Both the position numbers and the translations under genes were made by a program. The notes under the pieces were generated by a model. That model was not told the DNA's origin, searched no databases, and saw only the letters and a list, made by a program, of their open reading frames with translations. From Gigaspora margarita (Eukaryota > Glomeromycota > Glomeromycetes > Diversisporales > Gigasporaceae): a stretch of DNA of 64,000 bases. Every line of letters begins with the position of its first letter. Position 1 is the first letter of the stretch. Where the stretch lies: contig WTPW01000075.1 of assembly GCA_009809945.1 (NCBI GenBank), forward strand, positions 1 to 64,000, written 5' to 3'. Below are positions 10,588-21,110 of the stretch, in pieces.

Positions 10588-12429
10588 ATGCTTCATAAAA
10601 GTGTTAATTTCGGGGAAATTTCAAGTAGAAGGCCACCATTTCAAACCCAAAAGGGTTATATTAAAAAAACAGTTTTTTTTTTTAAATGCCGCCCAAATGT
10701 GTTACAGCATACTCTCGTGCCACTCTGTGAATTGGAAAATCAAGGCAAATATTACGCTCACATCAAGACAAGTGGACATAAAGCAAAAAAAAATGCGTCT
10801 GTTACCAAAAAGCAAATGAGACAACCTACCCTGGATTCCGTCGTTGAAGCAAATGAATCAAGGAAGAACACAATCGATGATTTGATTTGTGCATTTATTC
10901 AAGCAGACATTCCTTTGGAGAAAGTGAATAAGCTTAGACCATGGTTAAATCAATACTTACGTGAGGGTGGTAGCATTCCTTCGGCCAATACATTACGTCG
11001 TGTGCATCTTCCTGGTGTTTTTGAAAATTATTTAATCACACTCAAGCAAATGTATTTTGGAAAAAGGATTTCAGTGATAGTTGATAAAACTACTGATAGT
11101 CGAGCGCGAAGTGTTGTTAATGTTTTATTCAGTTATCGTGGTTTTACAAAATTATTAGTTGTAGATTTCTTAGGAATAGTTAACAATTATACGATTGGGC
11201 AATTGGTGGTTCGTATTTTGGTTGAATGGAATATTCCATTTGGTAATGTGCGTTTGATTGCATCAGATTCCGCGGCATACATGAAGAAATGTGTTCGCGA
11301 AGTACTCAAGCCAATTATGCCACAAATTTTGCACCAAACTTGTTTGGCGCATATATTAAATTTGATTAGGTAGTATAATAATAAAGTTATAATAAAGTTA
11401 TTAATTATTTTTAAACTATATATTAATTTTTTAATTTTATATTTAATTATGTTTAGTGAAGCGTGGGTGTCAATTGAACATTTTACTATAGTTCATACGT
11501 TATTAACGGAAATTAAAAAAACATTGGCTCCTGCAAAGAATCGGCGTGCAAGATACATAACTTTTTTATACCAAAATGGAATCTTGCAACCGACCAATAT
11601 TCCACTACCTAGTGTAACACGTTGGAATTCGTGGTATGAGATGGCCTTTTATGTAGAAGAGCATTTACAGTTAATTCGGGATTTTTATGTTCAAGAAAAT
11701 AATGAAAATACTTCGTCGTCAATTGAGAAAATCGTAAAAATCCTTACTGACCAACAAGATTATGGGCGTGTATGTATATATTTGGCATTTATTAAAAATT
11801 ATGGCCAGCAATTTGTACGTGATTTAGATTTTTTTCAGACTGAAAATTTGCCTGTTTTTCCATTTATCGAAAGTCGTATTGAACAATTGGAAAATGCAAT
11901 TAATATGGGAAGGTCTTTGACAACTTTAATTCAACCGATGTCAGATTTATTTCTCAAACTTAACACNCAACCAGATGTATTTTTTTCCATATTTCAATCT
12001 GCATATCAGGCTGCATATAATAAGTTTATTAATCACATTAGTAACCATCCTGCACGTTCCTTATTTCAAGAAGCACAAATCTTTGATCCTCGCTTTATTT
12101 CACTTTCTACTATTAATCGTAATATTTCATCATATTCCTATATTCGTGAATTGTCAAATCCTTCAACTAATCTAATTCAAGAATTGGCGATTTATTGTAA
12201 CCTTAATCTTGCTACAATTGAGTTTCAAACTTTAGATGAATTTTGGACTAAGGTTTCTTATCAGCTACCTTTATTGAGTGAAATCGCATTGGATTATATT
12301 TGGTTGCCTATATCTTCTTGCAGTGTAGAGCGAAGCTTTTCTGCATATAACAAAATTTTAAGTGAAGATAGGCAAAATCTTAGTGAAGAATCGCTCCGGG
12401 CTCTTACAATGATGTATTATAATCAATGA
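10588..12429 (+). CDS. hAT-family transposase, two exons
   Basis: Two frames join through an 87-bp intron (11370-11456), giving 584 residues. The N-terminus has a short BED-like segment, CRPNVLQHTLVPLCELENQG followed by HIKTSGH. Its first cysteine pair looks incomplete, so the finger may be defective or the true start may differ. The RNase H-like core shows VIVDKTTDS with a first candidate aspartate, IASDSAAYMKKCVREVLKPI with the second, and HQTCLAHILNLI, a hAT hallmark. The C-terminus has the dimerisation block LPISSCSVERSFSAYNKILS, ending ALTMMYYNQ. It would bind the element's ends and cut and paste the DNA. An ambiguous base at 11967 gives one unknown residue. No other break is seen. Confidence 0.9.
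11370..11456 (+). other. Inferred intron of the hAT transposase
   Basis: A GT at 11370 and an AG at 11456 bracket 87 very AT-rich bases. Removing them changes ATT AG|GTAG into ATT AG|T GAA. That restores the frame across the stop at 11371-11373 and gives the normal hAT order HILNLI then SEAWVSIEHF. Splicing is inferred from reading frame and family pattern only. Confidence 0.75.
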
Positions 12430-13390
12430 TTTAAGGGCTTTATTAATAAAATTTATAATAAAGTTTTATTACGTGCTTTTTCAAATTTTGAAAATTCTTC
12501 ATTCTGATTGATTGAACCGGGATATCGATATAAATCGATATTTTTCACCAAATCGATCGATATTTTTGCAAAATCAAATCGATATTATTCCCCGTCCCTG
12601 CAAAGAACCCATTGATCATCACATCACGTGAAATCGTGCAATTATGTCATTTGTTTACTAGCACTAACCAAATTAGGCTAAATTAACCTATCAGCTAACC
12701 CTAACACTAACCCTAACGTAGGCTGAACACTTTAACATGTGATGTGATTATCATGAAGATATCACTGGGTTCCTTGTTCTTCAATCTTCCTAAATGACTA
12801 AGCACAAAATCTGCTGTGTTCAAAACGTACAAAAGCTCTTATTTACGTTTTCAACTTTGCTTCCTTTACTTTGACACCTGACTACACCTTCTGACTACGA
12901 CCTCATAACCTTCTACTAGGTACGACCACGTTATGACAAGGCACAGGTTTGTTATAATTCAAGTAAAATCAAAGTGTGAGTGAGTTTGATCTTACAGACC
13001 GAACCTCTTATTTATTTATTTTTCACGTGTGAATACATCACTGATCTAATCCAATAGACTTCTGATATTACATTATGAGTCTGTAATATTTAGCTTCGAA
13101 ATTACACTACGTTATCTCACATAATACGACAAACTTTACTAATATGACTTACCCTTGCTATATCCTACCCGGTACTAACGTACCACGTGCAACCCGCAGA
13201 GGTCTTCTAGCTATTGTTCTGGTCGAATCTTTATCTAACTCTAACCCAGTATTGTTTTGATTAACGTGAAAGTCAAAACTAAACCAAATGATTGTCCAAT
13301 ATAAATAGGCTAGTCGTGGCAAAAAAAATACTATTACGTGATCCACATGCAATTTACCGTCCATCTTCCCTAGATCGCCACCAAAATTAA

Positions 13391-13664
13391 CTACCCCAAG
13401 AACACCTCCAAAAATTTTGCGCAACACCAATGAGATTTCAAAGATCAGGTGTAACGTCACACGATCAGGGAAAATTCAAAACAAACGTTCGCTTTGTAAA
13501 AATCGCTTGTTTCTCGAAAAGCTGTATAAGTAGCCACCTTTCACATTCTAACAAAAAAAAATTTCTCATCAAAATTTTAGTATATACTACTTTATACTAA
13601 CCTTACCCTAACGTTAAGGCTTTATTTTGTTTGCGCAAAATTTTTGGAGGTGCTCTTGGGGTAG
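13391..13664 (+). mobile_element. R1 element, copy with CTACCCC arms
   Basis: The arms match over ~35 bp with two or three differences: CTACCCCAAGAACACCTCCA on the left and, inverted, CTACCCCAAGAGCACCTCCA on the right, both followed by AAAATTTTGCGCAA. Inside is the R1 core: AGATCAGGTGTAACGT, AAAAATCGCTTG, AGCCACCTTTC, CTAACAAAAAAAAATTTCTC, then CCTTACCCTAACG. Non-coding. Confidence 0.85.
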
Positions 13665-14013
13665 TTTCCGTAGACCAGGGCAGGGACACGGAAAATTTTC
13701 GATATCATTTGTAAATATTGTTTTGTGTATTAGCAAAAATTGTTTTTTATTGCGATATAAAATTTAATCAAATATTTTGATTAAAATACAGTATGTATAG
13801 AGTCTAATTCTATTTTTGTTCAATAAACATGCCTATGATCATCACTGGTTGCAGATACTTGCTATCATATGATCGTGGCATTTAATCGCAGCAAAAAAAA
13901 AAAATCAGTTCTATAAAAAATTTCATTTTATAACTTTTTATTAATATGATATGTATATAACGGATTTATAATAAATTTTTATATTTAAATTCCGTTATAC
14001 GCCTATTCCATTT

Positions 14014-14371
14014 AGGCCACGCAAAGTTAATTTTTCGTTTTGCATAACCTGGTATTTCAAAATTCCGGTCGGCGGGTCGGATTTTTTTTTTTTTTTTTTT
14101 AAAAAATTTACGTGGCCTAAATTAATCCATGTTCACATCTAAGGTCACGCAAAGTTGATTCTTCGGTTTGCATAACATGGAATCAGAAAATTTTGTCTTT
14201 TCTTTTATCGGGCCTATTGGGTAATTACGGAAAATCAAGGTCATCATCGGGTGACACCGGAGAAAAAATTAAATGGCAAAAATGGACAATAGGAATTTAA
14301 AAAAAAAAAATTTTTTTGGAAAAATTGGGTCGGCGGGTTATGCAAAACGAAAAATTAACTTTGCGTGGCCT
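14014..14371. mobile_element. R2 dimeric MITE
   Basis: Ends AGGCCACGCAAAGTTAATTT and the inverse, TA-flanked. A further start-like segment (TCACGCAAAGTTGATTCTTC) lies in the middle, so it looks like two monomers head to tail. A T-run followed by an A-run sits at each monomer centre. Sister copies: 58653-59020, 59126-59501 and 61974-62347. Confidence 0.85.
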
Positions 14372-14817
14372 TAGAGATTGTACCTGAGTTACCCGGTTAA
14401 CCGGTTAACCGGGTAATGTCCAGAGTTACCCGGGTAGATTCACCCGAGTAATACCCGGGTAGATTCACTCGAGTAATACCCAGGTAGATTCACCCAAGTA
14501 ATGCCTGGGTAGATATACCTGGGTAATACCCAAGTAGGAAGATCAAAATAATGCATTGGTAATCAAATATTAATAATGAATTGTAACTAATAGGTATCAA
14601 ACACAAGGCTTTTTATATACCATAATGAACAGATTATATAATAGAACAAATGTAAATTTGATTAGCTACAATAATTCATGTAACCAATTACATGGCAGCT
14701 TACTCGGGTAAAATGAGTAAGATTTTATACCCAGGTATATCTATTGATTACCTGAGTAACCCATGGGTTTACTCACTGGTTAACCGAGTAATGTTTTTTG
14801 GCCAAGTACAATCACTA
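14372..14817. mobile_element. Short hAT-like element with ACCCGGGTA minisatellite
   Basis: Terminal pair TAGAGATTGTAC / GTACAATCACTA (one mismatch), with TAG...CTA as in hAT ends. The left 150 bp is a degenerate tandem of ACCCGGGTAGATTCACCCGA-type units. Similar TTACTCGGGTAA motifs stand near the right end. No 8-bp duplication was found, perhaps because the R2 MITE abuts the left end. Confidence 0.65.
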
Positions 14818-14841
14818 CACATGAGAGCAGTGATCTATATT

Positions 14842-15108
14842 TATGTTAGCAAAATTTCAAATACATAATATTCTAAGTGCATTTAAAAAATTAGGATATT
14901 GTACATTCATAATAAGCTAGCATGGTAAGTTTTTAAAACTTTATATGTACATAACAACATGTATATTATAGAAATTCTGTTTTATACATGTCTGTTATAT
15001 ACATATAAAGTTTTAAAAACTTACTATGCTAGTTTATTATGAATGTACAATATCCTAATTTTTTAAATGCACTTAGAATATTCTGTATTTGAAATTTTGC
15101 TAACATAA
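14842..15108. mobile_element. Long-arm foldback element
   Basis: About 267 bp whose two halves are near-perfect reverse complements. It starts TATGTTAGCAAAATTTCAAA and ends with the inverse. The arms contain TTTAAAAAATTAGGATATTG and AAGTTTTTAAAACTTTATAT. Only a short loop near 14970 is unpaired. It encodes no protein. A transcript would form a long hairpin. Confidence 0.85.
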
Positions 15109-15310
15109 AAAATAGTCATGTGAAGTTGCACAAACAACTATAAAATATGATTGGTGGATTAAAATAGTAACCAATCAGATTCTTTATCCAACTTAGCATT
15201 TATAAAAAAAGTAAATATTGTTTTATAATGTGATATTCAGTAAAAATTGTGATTTATTGTTTTCTAATCTTTTCAAAATTGTTTCATGTTCCTGCTATAG
15301 ATCTGGCACT

Positions 15311-15620
15311 CAACAACACCACCAAAAATTATTGGTAGCATGACCAAAAATGTAGCACAATCTAATCATGCTTCAATATCAGGTGCAACATTACACTAAT
15401 ATAACACAATTAGGCCAATTCAAAACAAATGTTCATTTTGACAAAAATCGCTTATAACTCAAAAATTTGTATAAGAAACTACCTTTAGTACTCTAACAAA
15501 AACATTTTCTTGTATAATTTTACTATATATTTTGCTATTTCTAATTTTTATATAAGCCCTAACCCTAATGCTATAATGTTATCATTTTTGTGTTACCAAT
15601 AATTTTGGGTAGTGCTGTTG
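15311..15620 (+). mobile_element. R1 element, copy with CAACAACACC arms
   Basis: Left arm CAACAACACCACCAAAAATT, right arm (inverted) CAACAGCACTACCCAAAATT, both continuing ATTGGTA. The R1 core lies between: AATATCAGGTGCAACATTAC, AAAAATCGCTTATAACTC, GAAACTACCTTTAGTACTCT, AACAAAAACATTTTCTTG and GCCCTAACCCTAATGC. Confidence 0.85.
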
Positions 15621-15644
15621 AAGAACAGTATTTAAAATACCTTC

Positions 15645-15860
15645 TAAAAAATTTCACTAGCCAATCAGATTTCAAGATCAGGTGTAATGTAAAAAAGTTC
15701 AAGAAACAAAAATAAAAGAAAAATCATTTATAACACAAAATTTCACCTATGAAACTGCCTTCTGCATACTAATTAAAAGTTTTTTTTGCAAAATTCTGGT
15801 ATAAAATATTTTTTAACCCAAATCTATTAGCAACACCCTAACCCTAATCTAATAGCAAAA
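15645..15860 (+). repeat. R1 copy without clear arms
   Basis: Contains CAGATTTCAAGATCAGGTGT, ATGAAACTGCCTTCTGC, a shortened AAAAGTTTTTTTTGCAAAAT block and ACACCCTAACCCTAATC. It lies directly between two other R1 copies. Its arms were not recognised. Confidence 0.7.
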
Positions 15861-15956
15861 AGTTTTTCTAGTAAAATTTTTTTTAATGGAACCACATAAT
15901 GAGTAAAATTTTTAGACTGGTATTCTAGACCTATACTGTTAGGGTAATTACCAAAA

Positions 15957-16200
15957 TTCTACCCATATGTGACCAATAGCAAAATTCTTAAATTTACTTT
16001 ATATTAGTTAGAACTTTGTCAATATTAGGGTTTAGACAGTTGTATAGTAAAATTGCTCAAGGAAAACTTTTGTTAATGTGCAGGTAACAATTTTTTGAGA
16101 AATGTTTTTTTGTCAAAACGAATGTTAGTTTTGAACTTTTCTAATCATGATGCATTATATCTGATTTTGAATATTATTGGCTTCTAGTCATATGTAAGTG
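15957..16200 (-). mobile_element. R1 element on the minus strand
   Basis: The same core reads on the minus strand: GATATAATGCATCATGATTA, then CATTCGTTTTGAC, then TAACAAAAGTTTTCCTTGAG. Diverged arms with CCATATGTGACCAATAGC on the left and CATATGACTAGAAGCCAATA (inverted) on the right close the copy. Confidence 0.65.
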
Positions 16201-16418
16201 CACCCTTGGTGGCAATCTAAAGGCAGTGTGCCCCAGAATTATGATGTGAGAATAGCCAAATTATGCATGTAGCAAATTGTAAATTATGATTAAAATATGC
16301 AGCATATTATGTACTAACACATATTATAAAAAATATGATTAAAAATTGTACAAATACTCAGATATCTAATAATATTAATTTATTTAGGGTTTTATCTTTT
16401 ATATTAATACCCAATATA

Positions 16419-17651
16419 CAGTGGCCTACCATATTATTATGGACACTTTTTGGGTGACCATCGCTCAAAATTGGGTAAGTAAACATAGCATGAAATTTAT
16501 ATCTTGTGACTGCCCGATCTCATAGTACAACATACTAAAATTTTCTATGATTTTATTACATTGCACAGAAATGATGCAAAAAATTCTAAAAATTTGATTT
16601 TTTTATTTGTACAAAAACCAAATTATATTTAATATTTGATGGTTTGCTCCCAGTTTCTATACAATTATCAATCTTATTGGGGATGCTAGCAATAGTCTGT
16701 GGCAAAGTTCTGGTAGTGTTTCATACCACAATTTTTTAACAAGAGCATCTATCTCTACAAGATTACTAATGCCCATTTTTATTTGGTTCATGCCAGGAGA
16801 ACCTAGAAAAGAACATATATAGGTCTTGTCCAACCACAACATACTACTTTCAATGTTCAGGTGCCTATTTATACTTTTTTCTATATTCTCAGCCATGATA
16901 AGAGGCTTTGGGGATGATACAAGAGGACAAGCCCAAACTGTGCAAAGCATGGCACATGGTACTCTCAGAAATTGTTTTTTTTTGCTTTGACAATCATATA
17001 GGTTGGTTATTTGTGTAAGGCTGAGATAGCAGTTGCCATCTGTAACTAAGCCTTTAAGGTTTTTAAGATCCAAGAGTGTTAGAGTTTTCAGTCGACCAGT
17101 CCTTTTTTTAAATTTCTGTGCCTAACTCACTGTACTGCTTTATGACATTTTCTACAAAACTTTTACCACAACTAGCTGCAGCTGCAATTGTATGATGCTA
17201 ATCACCTCTTTAGTGTCCATAAATTATAGCTTCTTACTAACTTTCTGTTAAATTTTTCTTTATGTAGTAAAAAATTAAGATGCACATTTGTTTATTTTTA
17301 TGCCTATTGCTCATACAGATATACCTATTTTTATACTGCTTAATGTGTTCTGGGTATCACATTATATGTGAGCAAAATTTGAACCAATTGAGCAAAAAAT
17401 CGATTTTTTGTGAATTTTTTTTTAAAAAAAATTCAAAAAATTCTGAAAATCGATTTTTGTACAAACACGAAAATAGTACTTTGTACTGTCTTTTGTATAA
17501 CTCCAGTACAATCTAATAATACTATATAAAATTTTAGTATGTTGTACTGTGGGAACAGGTGGTCATGTAAATAAATTTTATACTGTGTTTACTTAATGAT
17601 TTTGAGTAGTAGCTCTCTTTAAAGTGTCTATAATAATATGGTAGACCACTA
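16419..17651 (-). mobile_element. Tc1-like transposon remnant
   Basis: The left end CAGTGGCCTACCATATTATT follows a TA and continues ATGGACACTTT. The right end is the diverged inverse, finishing GGTAGACCACT-A. This resembles fungal Tc1 ends. The element is ~1.23 kb, a usual size for the family, and holds a decayed transposase on the minus strand. Confidence 0.85.
16657..17073 (-). pseudogene. Decayed Tc1-like transposase fragment
   Basis: A 138-residue minus-strand frame shows the C-terminal pattern of Tc1 DDE transposases. SPGMNQIK corresponds to the family's SPDLNPIE, with the third acidic residue lost. It is followed by VKKLWYETLPELCHRLLLAS and PIRLIIV, matching the W..LP...C..L..S.P.R...V tail. 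The preceding LWLDKTYICSF fits the region just before. The N-terminal helix-turn-helix part and the first catalytic residues are not recognisable. The upstream sequence carries stops, so it cannot be active. Confidence 0.75.
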
Positions 17652-17725
17652 TATGTGTACATAGACCATTTAAAATCTATAATAATATGGTAGACCACTA
17701 TATGTGTACATAGACCATTTAAAAT
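17624..17725. repeat. Tandem duplication of the Tc1-like right end
   Basis: The segment CTATAATAATATGGTAGACC and the following ACTATATGTGTACATAGACC occur twice in a row, ~50 bp apart (first near 17630, second near 17680). The terminal repeat of the Tc1-like element was thus duplicated with its flank. Confidence 0.85.
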
Positions 17726-18054
17726 TTATCAAAGAAAATTATTTAAATTCCATAATGGTTACTTATATAGAGTTTGGAACAATATTTATTTTTCATATGC
17801 TAAACTGATTAATCCAGTTTTAACTAGTAAAAATATATTAATTCCAAACCCTAACTTTTTATTCTATTTTGAGCAATTTCATTGGCCAAAAGCTAGTACA
17901 CTCATATTATAAAATTATTTTGTGAAATGGGCCAATTTATGCAACTTTATGTGATGAATAATGCTTTGCAGAACAGGTCAAATTATGCACATATTATATT
18001 ATATCATAATCCTGAACACCCTATCTAGATGTAGTTCAATATAACCATTAAGAT

Positions 18055-18320
18055 TTACAAGATCAGACATAATATAAAATTGTGCATTCTTTGTATTTTT
18101 TTTGAAAAATTATTCAAAGATCTAAACCTTGTCTATGTGACCATCTAACAAAAATATTTTCATTAAATTTAGTATATACTATGTATCTTTTAACTCCATC
18201 CAACTCTAATCTAATATTAAGATTTTATTGCTTTAATTTTTTTGTTTATTTAATTGTTTTGATTTTCACATCATATCTGATTTTGAAATCTAATTGGATT
18301 TTAGATTCATTATAGTGTAT
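18055..18320 (+). repeat. Diverged R1 copy
   Basis: Recognisable order: AGATCAGACATAATATAAA, a T-run, GTGACCATCTAACAAAAATA, then TTAGTATATACTATG. Sequence matching the opposite R1 end (CACATCATATCTGATTTTGA) lies near 18265, suggesting either a second, inverted copy or a foldback form. Confidence 0.5.
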
Positions 18321-18538
18321 TTTTCTGTCACAGCTAGTCTATCTCAATATTATCATATCATTTTTGTGCTGCTTTACTTGAATTATAATCTTTATTTTCT
18401 AAATCCTAAAAAATCATTAACTTATCTTCATTATCTAAATTTTTTTTTACAAATTGATTATTATTTGTACTGATAAATTTTCTATTAGTCTATTATAATT
18501 GATATTGATGTATGCTATACCAAATTAAAATTTTAGCA

Positions 18539-18697
18539 CAGTCAGACCTCTCTAAATGCATAGTTAAAGGACCTATAAAAAACTATATATTTAGAAAATT
18601 ATGTATTTTGAGAGGTAAAAATCTATAAGTAAATATATGAGTTGGAACTAAGCCAAATCATGCATATAGAAAGGTTGCATTTAGAGAAGTTTAACTG
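18539..18697. mobile_element. Short MITE with CAGT-type ends
   Basis: The left end CAGTCAGACCTCTCTAAATG and the inverted right end CAGTTAAACTTCTCTAAATG match at 17 of 20 positions. A TA follows the right end. The end sequence resembles pogo-like elements of the Tc1/mariner superfamily. It is 159 bp with no coding capacity. Confidence 0.7.
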
Positions 18698-19116
18698 TAG
18701 TTTAAAGTTTTAAAAAGGTTTCTAATAGAGTTTTGGGAGTTTTAGATAAAGTTTAGGGCTTGGATATATTTTGAATAAGGGTTTGAGTTTTGGAGTTCAG
18801 AAGAGGTTTAGTTTAGAAGAGGTTTTGGAACCTATAATTCCAAACCTGAATTATTCAGATTTGACAAAAATGGTTTGTGTTTTAAATTGCTTTTATACAT
18901 ACTAGTTCTTAGAATTTTTCTAACATGTCTATTGTAACAACTTTCTTTTACTATTACAAATATATATACTTATAGATATTAATAATCTTGTATTTAAGAC
19001 ATACCTCTTAAAATAATTAACTCTAATACTACTTAATTCTATATAAATAATACTTAGTTTGGCAAATAGTTTGGTAATTTAATAAAGGTATAGTGCTAGC
19101 ACAATATTTATATATC

Positions 19117-19256
19117 ATATTCCTCTAAAAATAAGCACCCTTTTTTTACTATAGAGGTGCCTATTTTCAGATATAATCTTAACTAATAATTTGAATAATT
19201 TGATATTTAATTGCTTATTTCTATTATATAAGGAGTGCTTATTTTCAGAGGAATAC
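19117..19256. mobile_element. MITE of the ATAAGCACCC family
   Basis: Inverted ends ATTCCTCTAAAAATAAGCAC and ATTCCTCTGAAAATAAGCAC (right end inverted). A sister copy with the same internal ACTAATAATTTGAAT-type motif lies at 53091-53282. Looser relatives with ATAAGCTAC occur near 19390-19460 and 45505-45560. Confidence 0.75.
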
Positions 19257-19744
19257 AGTAATATTAAACAATTATTGATTTAGTATAATCACATAAAATT
19301 ATATTTAAATATTATAAAGTTATTGTTTATTACAAGTTTTTTTTATATTTTTACTGATAATTTGTATTTGTGAAAATGAGATACTATGTTTTTTCAAAAA
19401 TAAGCTACTTTTTTGGATAATTTAGAACAAAAAAAACTGGATAGCTTATTTTTAGATATAATCACTTTTTAGTAGTTGTTATATAGTAAAATCTAAATTA
19501 TACCATATAAATTAATTTTTAGTACTTAAGTAAACTTGTTTGGAAACCTAAGCTATGGTGCTCCTAGGTCCAGTTTGGGATTAGTCTAGTCAGATCCAGT
19601 CTAATATTGAGCTGAACTCAGACTCTAAATTTTACTAATTTTGAACTTTAGACCAAACTCAGACTCAATTATGAGTTTGGTTCAGGTCTGGTCTGAAGTC
19701 TGTGAACTGGTCCAAGTTCAAATTTATTTATATAAATTTTTTGG

Positions 19745-20074
19745 TACTGAACAAGTTTACTTAGTGCATAAATTTAGAATTAATTAGTCAAATTTTATGT
19801 ATTATAAAATTTTATAAAATTTTATTAATAAAATTTTATAAAATCTTATAATTCAAACATTTTTATTAATTAATTCTAACTTTATGCACTAAGTAAACTT
19901 AATTAGCACCTAAAAATACATAAAATTTATTTTTATTTAGTTGAAATTTAGAGAATAGATGCATAATTTTTGATTTTTGATCAAAAATCAAATTTAAGCA
20001 TCTTTTCTTCAAATTTTAAGTAAAATAAAAAAGATTTAGTCAATTTAATGTATTTTTAGATTCTAAATATATTT
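19745..20074. repeat. R3 satellite, left part of an interrupted array
   Basis: One R3 unit in the same order as the main array: TTTACTTAGTGCATAAAT, the TTATAAAATT palindrome, TTATGCACTAAGTAAA, then the TTTTTGATCAAAAATC palindrome. GGTCCAGTTTGG- and GACTCAGACTC-type motifs precede it at 19560-19740. It is cut by a retroposed insert whose target duplication begins at 20059. Confidence 0.85.
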
Positions 20075-20659
20075 TTTTGCATTCGGCGATCTTGCCTCTT
20101 TTTATTAATGAACTATGCAGTCTAACTGCCTTTTGTACAAATACAAATGACCACTAATGTTCTATTTAAAAGAAACTTTCCAAGTATTAACAGAGTCAAC
20201 TACCCAGAGCGATCCACCATACCAAACATTTGTCTCGATCCAGTCTCAGAGTATACCCTCTGAGTTATATTCCATCAATTACTAACAGGTGTTGGATGCC
20301 ATATCAAAACCGCCTTTTTTTTCTTAAAATTTTAACTTCTTTACAACGAGCACGTAAAGAAAAAATGGGGAATAATAAAAAAACAGAAACAAATAGAAAA
20401 CAACAAAACAAAAAGGGAAAAAATAAAAAAAAGGGGAAAAAAAATGAAAGAAAAGACAAAAACAAATAGAAAAAGAAAAAAGAAAAGAAAACAAAGTAAA
20501 TCTAGATAGGTATAGTCAAAGTCTATACTAAACTCATAAAAATTATACAGCATGATATTCTACATGATCTCATTACTGTATTACAGTGAAGAATGTAACT
20601 ACGTAACCCTACATCTTCTAAGAGGTGTGAGATCCACCAATCAAAAATTTTATTACAAA

Positions 20660-20907
20660 CCTATTCAAAAAACATAAGTCGTTCACTGTATCATGTGGGC
20701 ATTTGGCAGCATTACGAGCATGTGACTTCTCATGACTTTGTGCACTAGAGTTTCCATTTTTGGATGTAAACAATGTTGATCTTTTGGAGAGGGTATGCCG
20801 AAATTGCTACTTTTTGGAAAAATTTTGGAAAAAACTGAGTGGGAGGTCAAATAGAAAGTTTTACTTGTAGAGAGGAAGGAGTGTGAGTTCTTTTTTATAA
20901 ACTTCAT
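20660..20907 (-). pseudogene. Frame-disturbed coding-like segment in the insert
   Basis: The minus strand offers a 74-codon frame (20683-20907). A shift to the neighbouring frame in its second half gives SHARNAAKCPHDTVNDLCF, which looks more protein-like. It may be a remnant of a short protein with a Cys/His pair. No family was recognised. Confidence 0.25.
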
Positions 20908-20957
20908 ATGTCCGTACTTTCACCTTATGGTGGACACCCTAGGAAGGCTATTCCTAC

Positions 20958-21110
20958 TGCCGGTGAGTAATAAACTCTAAACTTGTCAGCAGGCAGTCTA
21001 TTAACTTTGCCTCTAAATGACAAGCACCATTAAGCGGTGAGTGATAAACTCTGAAGCTACTAGCAAAATAGTCAATTAACTCTATCCCTAAATAATAGTT
21101 GCCGCCATAG
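20958..21110 (-). repeat. Two-unit tandem of ~75 bp in the retroposed insert
   Basis: Units start near GCCGGTGAGTAATAAACTCT (20960) and GCGGTGAGTGATAAACTCTG (21036). Shared blocks continue with TTAACT, CCTCTAAAT or CCCTAAATA, and end CACCA or CGCCA. Both are moderately diverged. They lie near the insert's 5' end on the minus strand, as promoter monomers do in some non-LTR elements. Confidence 0.7.

Larger units (their letters stand above)
10356..12600 (+). mobile_element. Potentially autonomous hAT transposon
   Basis: It is 2245 bp long, with 25-bp terminal inverted repeats differing at one base (CAGGGACGTGGAATAATATC against CAGGGACGGGGAATAATATC, both continuing GATTT). The 8-bp target duplications are CAAGGAAC (10348-10355) and CAAAGAAC (12601-12608), one mismatch. 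ATCGATATTT motifs repeat inside both ends. It encodes one spliced transposase. Similar ends and a nearly intact frame suggest a fairly recent insertion. The single mismatches show it is not brand new. Confidence 0.93.
10165..12790. repeat. Inverted repeat arms flanking the hAT element
   Basis: The left arm (about 10165-10320) and right arm (about 12605-12790) are diverged reverse complements. Shared blocks include TCAGCCTASGTTAGGGYTAG, AAACAAATGACRT and GATCATCAATSACTGGGTTC-like segments. A foldback element was therefore present first, and the hAT landed near its centre. The outer ends share CACTGGGTTC/GAACCCAGTG. Confidence 0.7.
16226..18023. mobile_element. Probable hAT-like element interrupted by a Tc1-like element
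   Basis: The left end AGTGTGCCCCAGAATTATG and the inverted right end AGGGTGTTCAGGATTATG match, and both are followed by TTATGC-type repeats. A similar end with denser TTATGCGA repeats stands at 60768. The Tc1-like remnant sits inside. No target duplication was identified. Confidence 0.5.

Noticed and set aside
10601..10819. Second plus-strand frame over the transposase start
   Set aside because: Shadow in another frame of the hAT transposase exon.
11975..12175. 66-codon frame inside the transposase
   Set aside because: Shadow of exon 2.
13158..13460. 100-codon minus-strand frame
   Set aside because: Runs from unique sequence into an R1 arm; no domain and no start context.
20230..20553. Lysine-rich plus frame and phenylalanine-rich minus frame
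   Set aside because: Both are readings of a purine-rich low-complexity tract in the retroposed insert.
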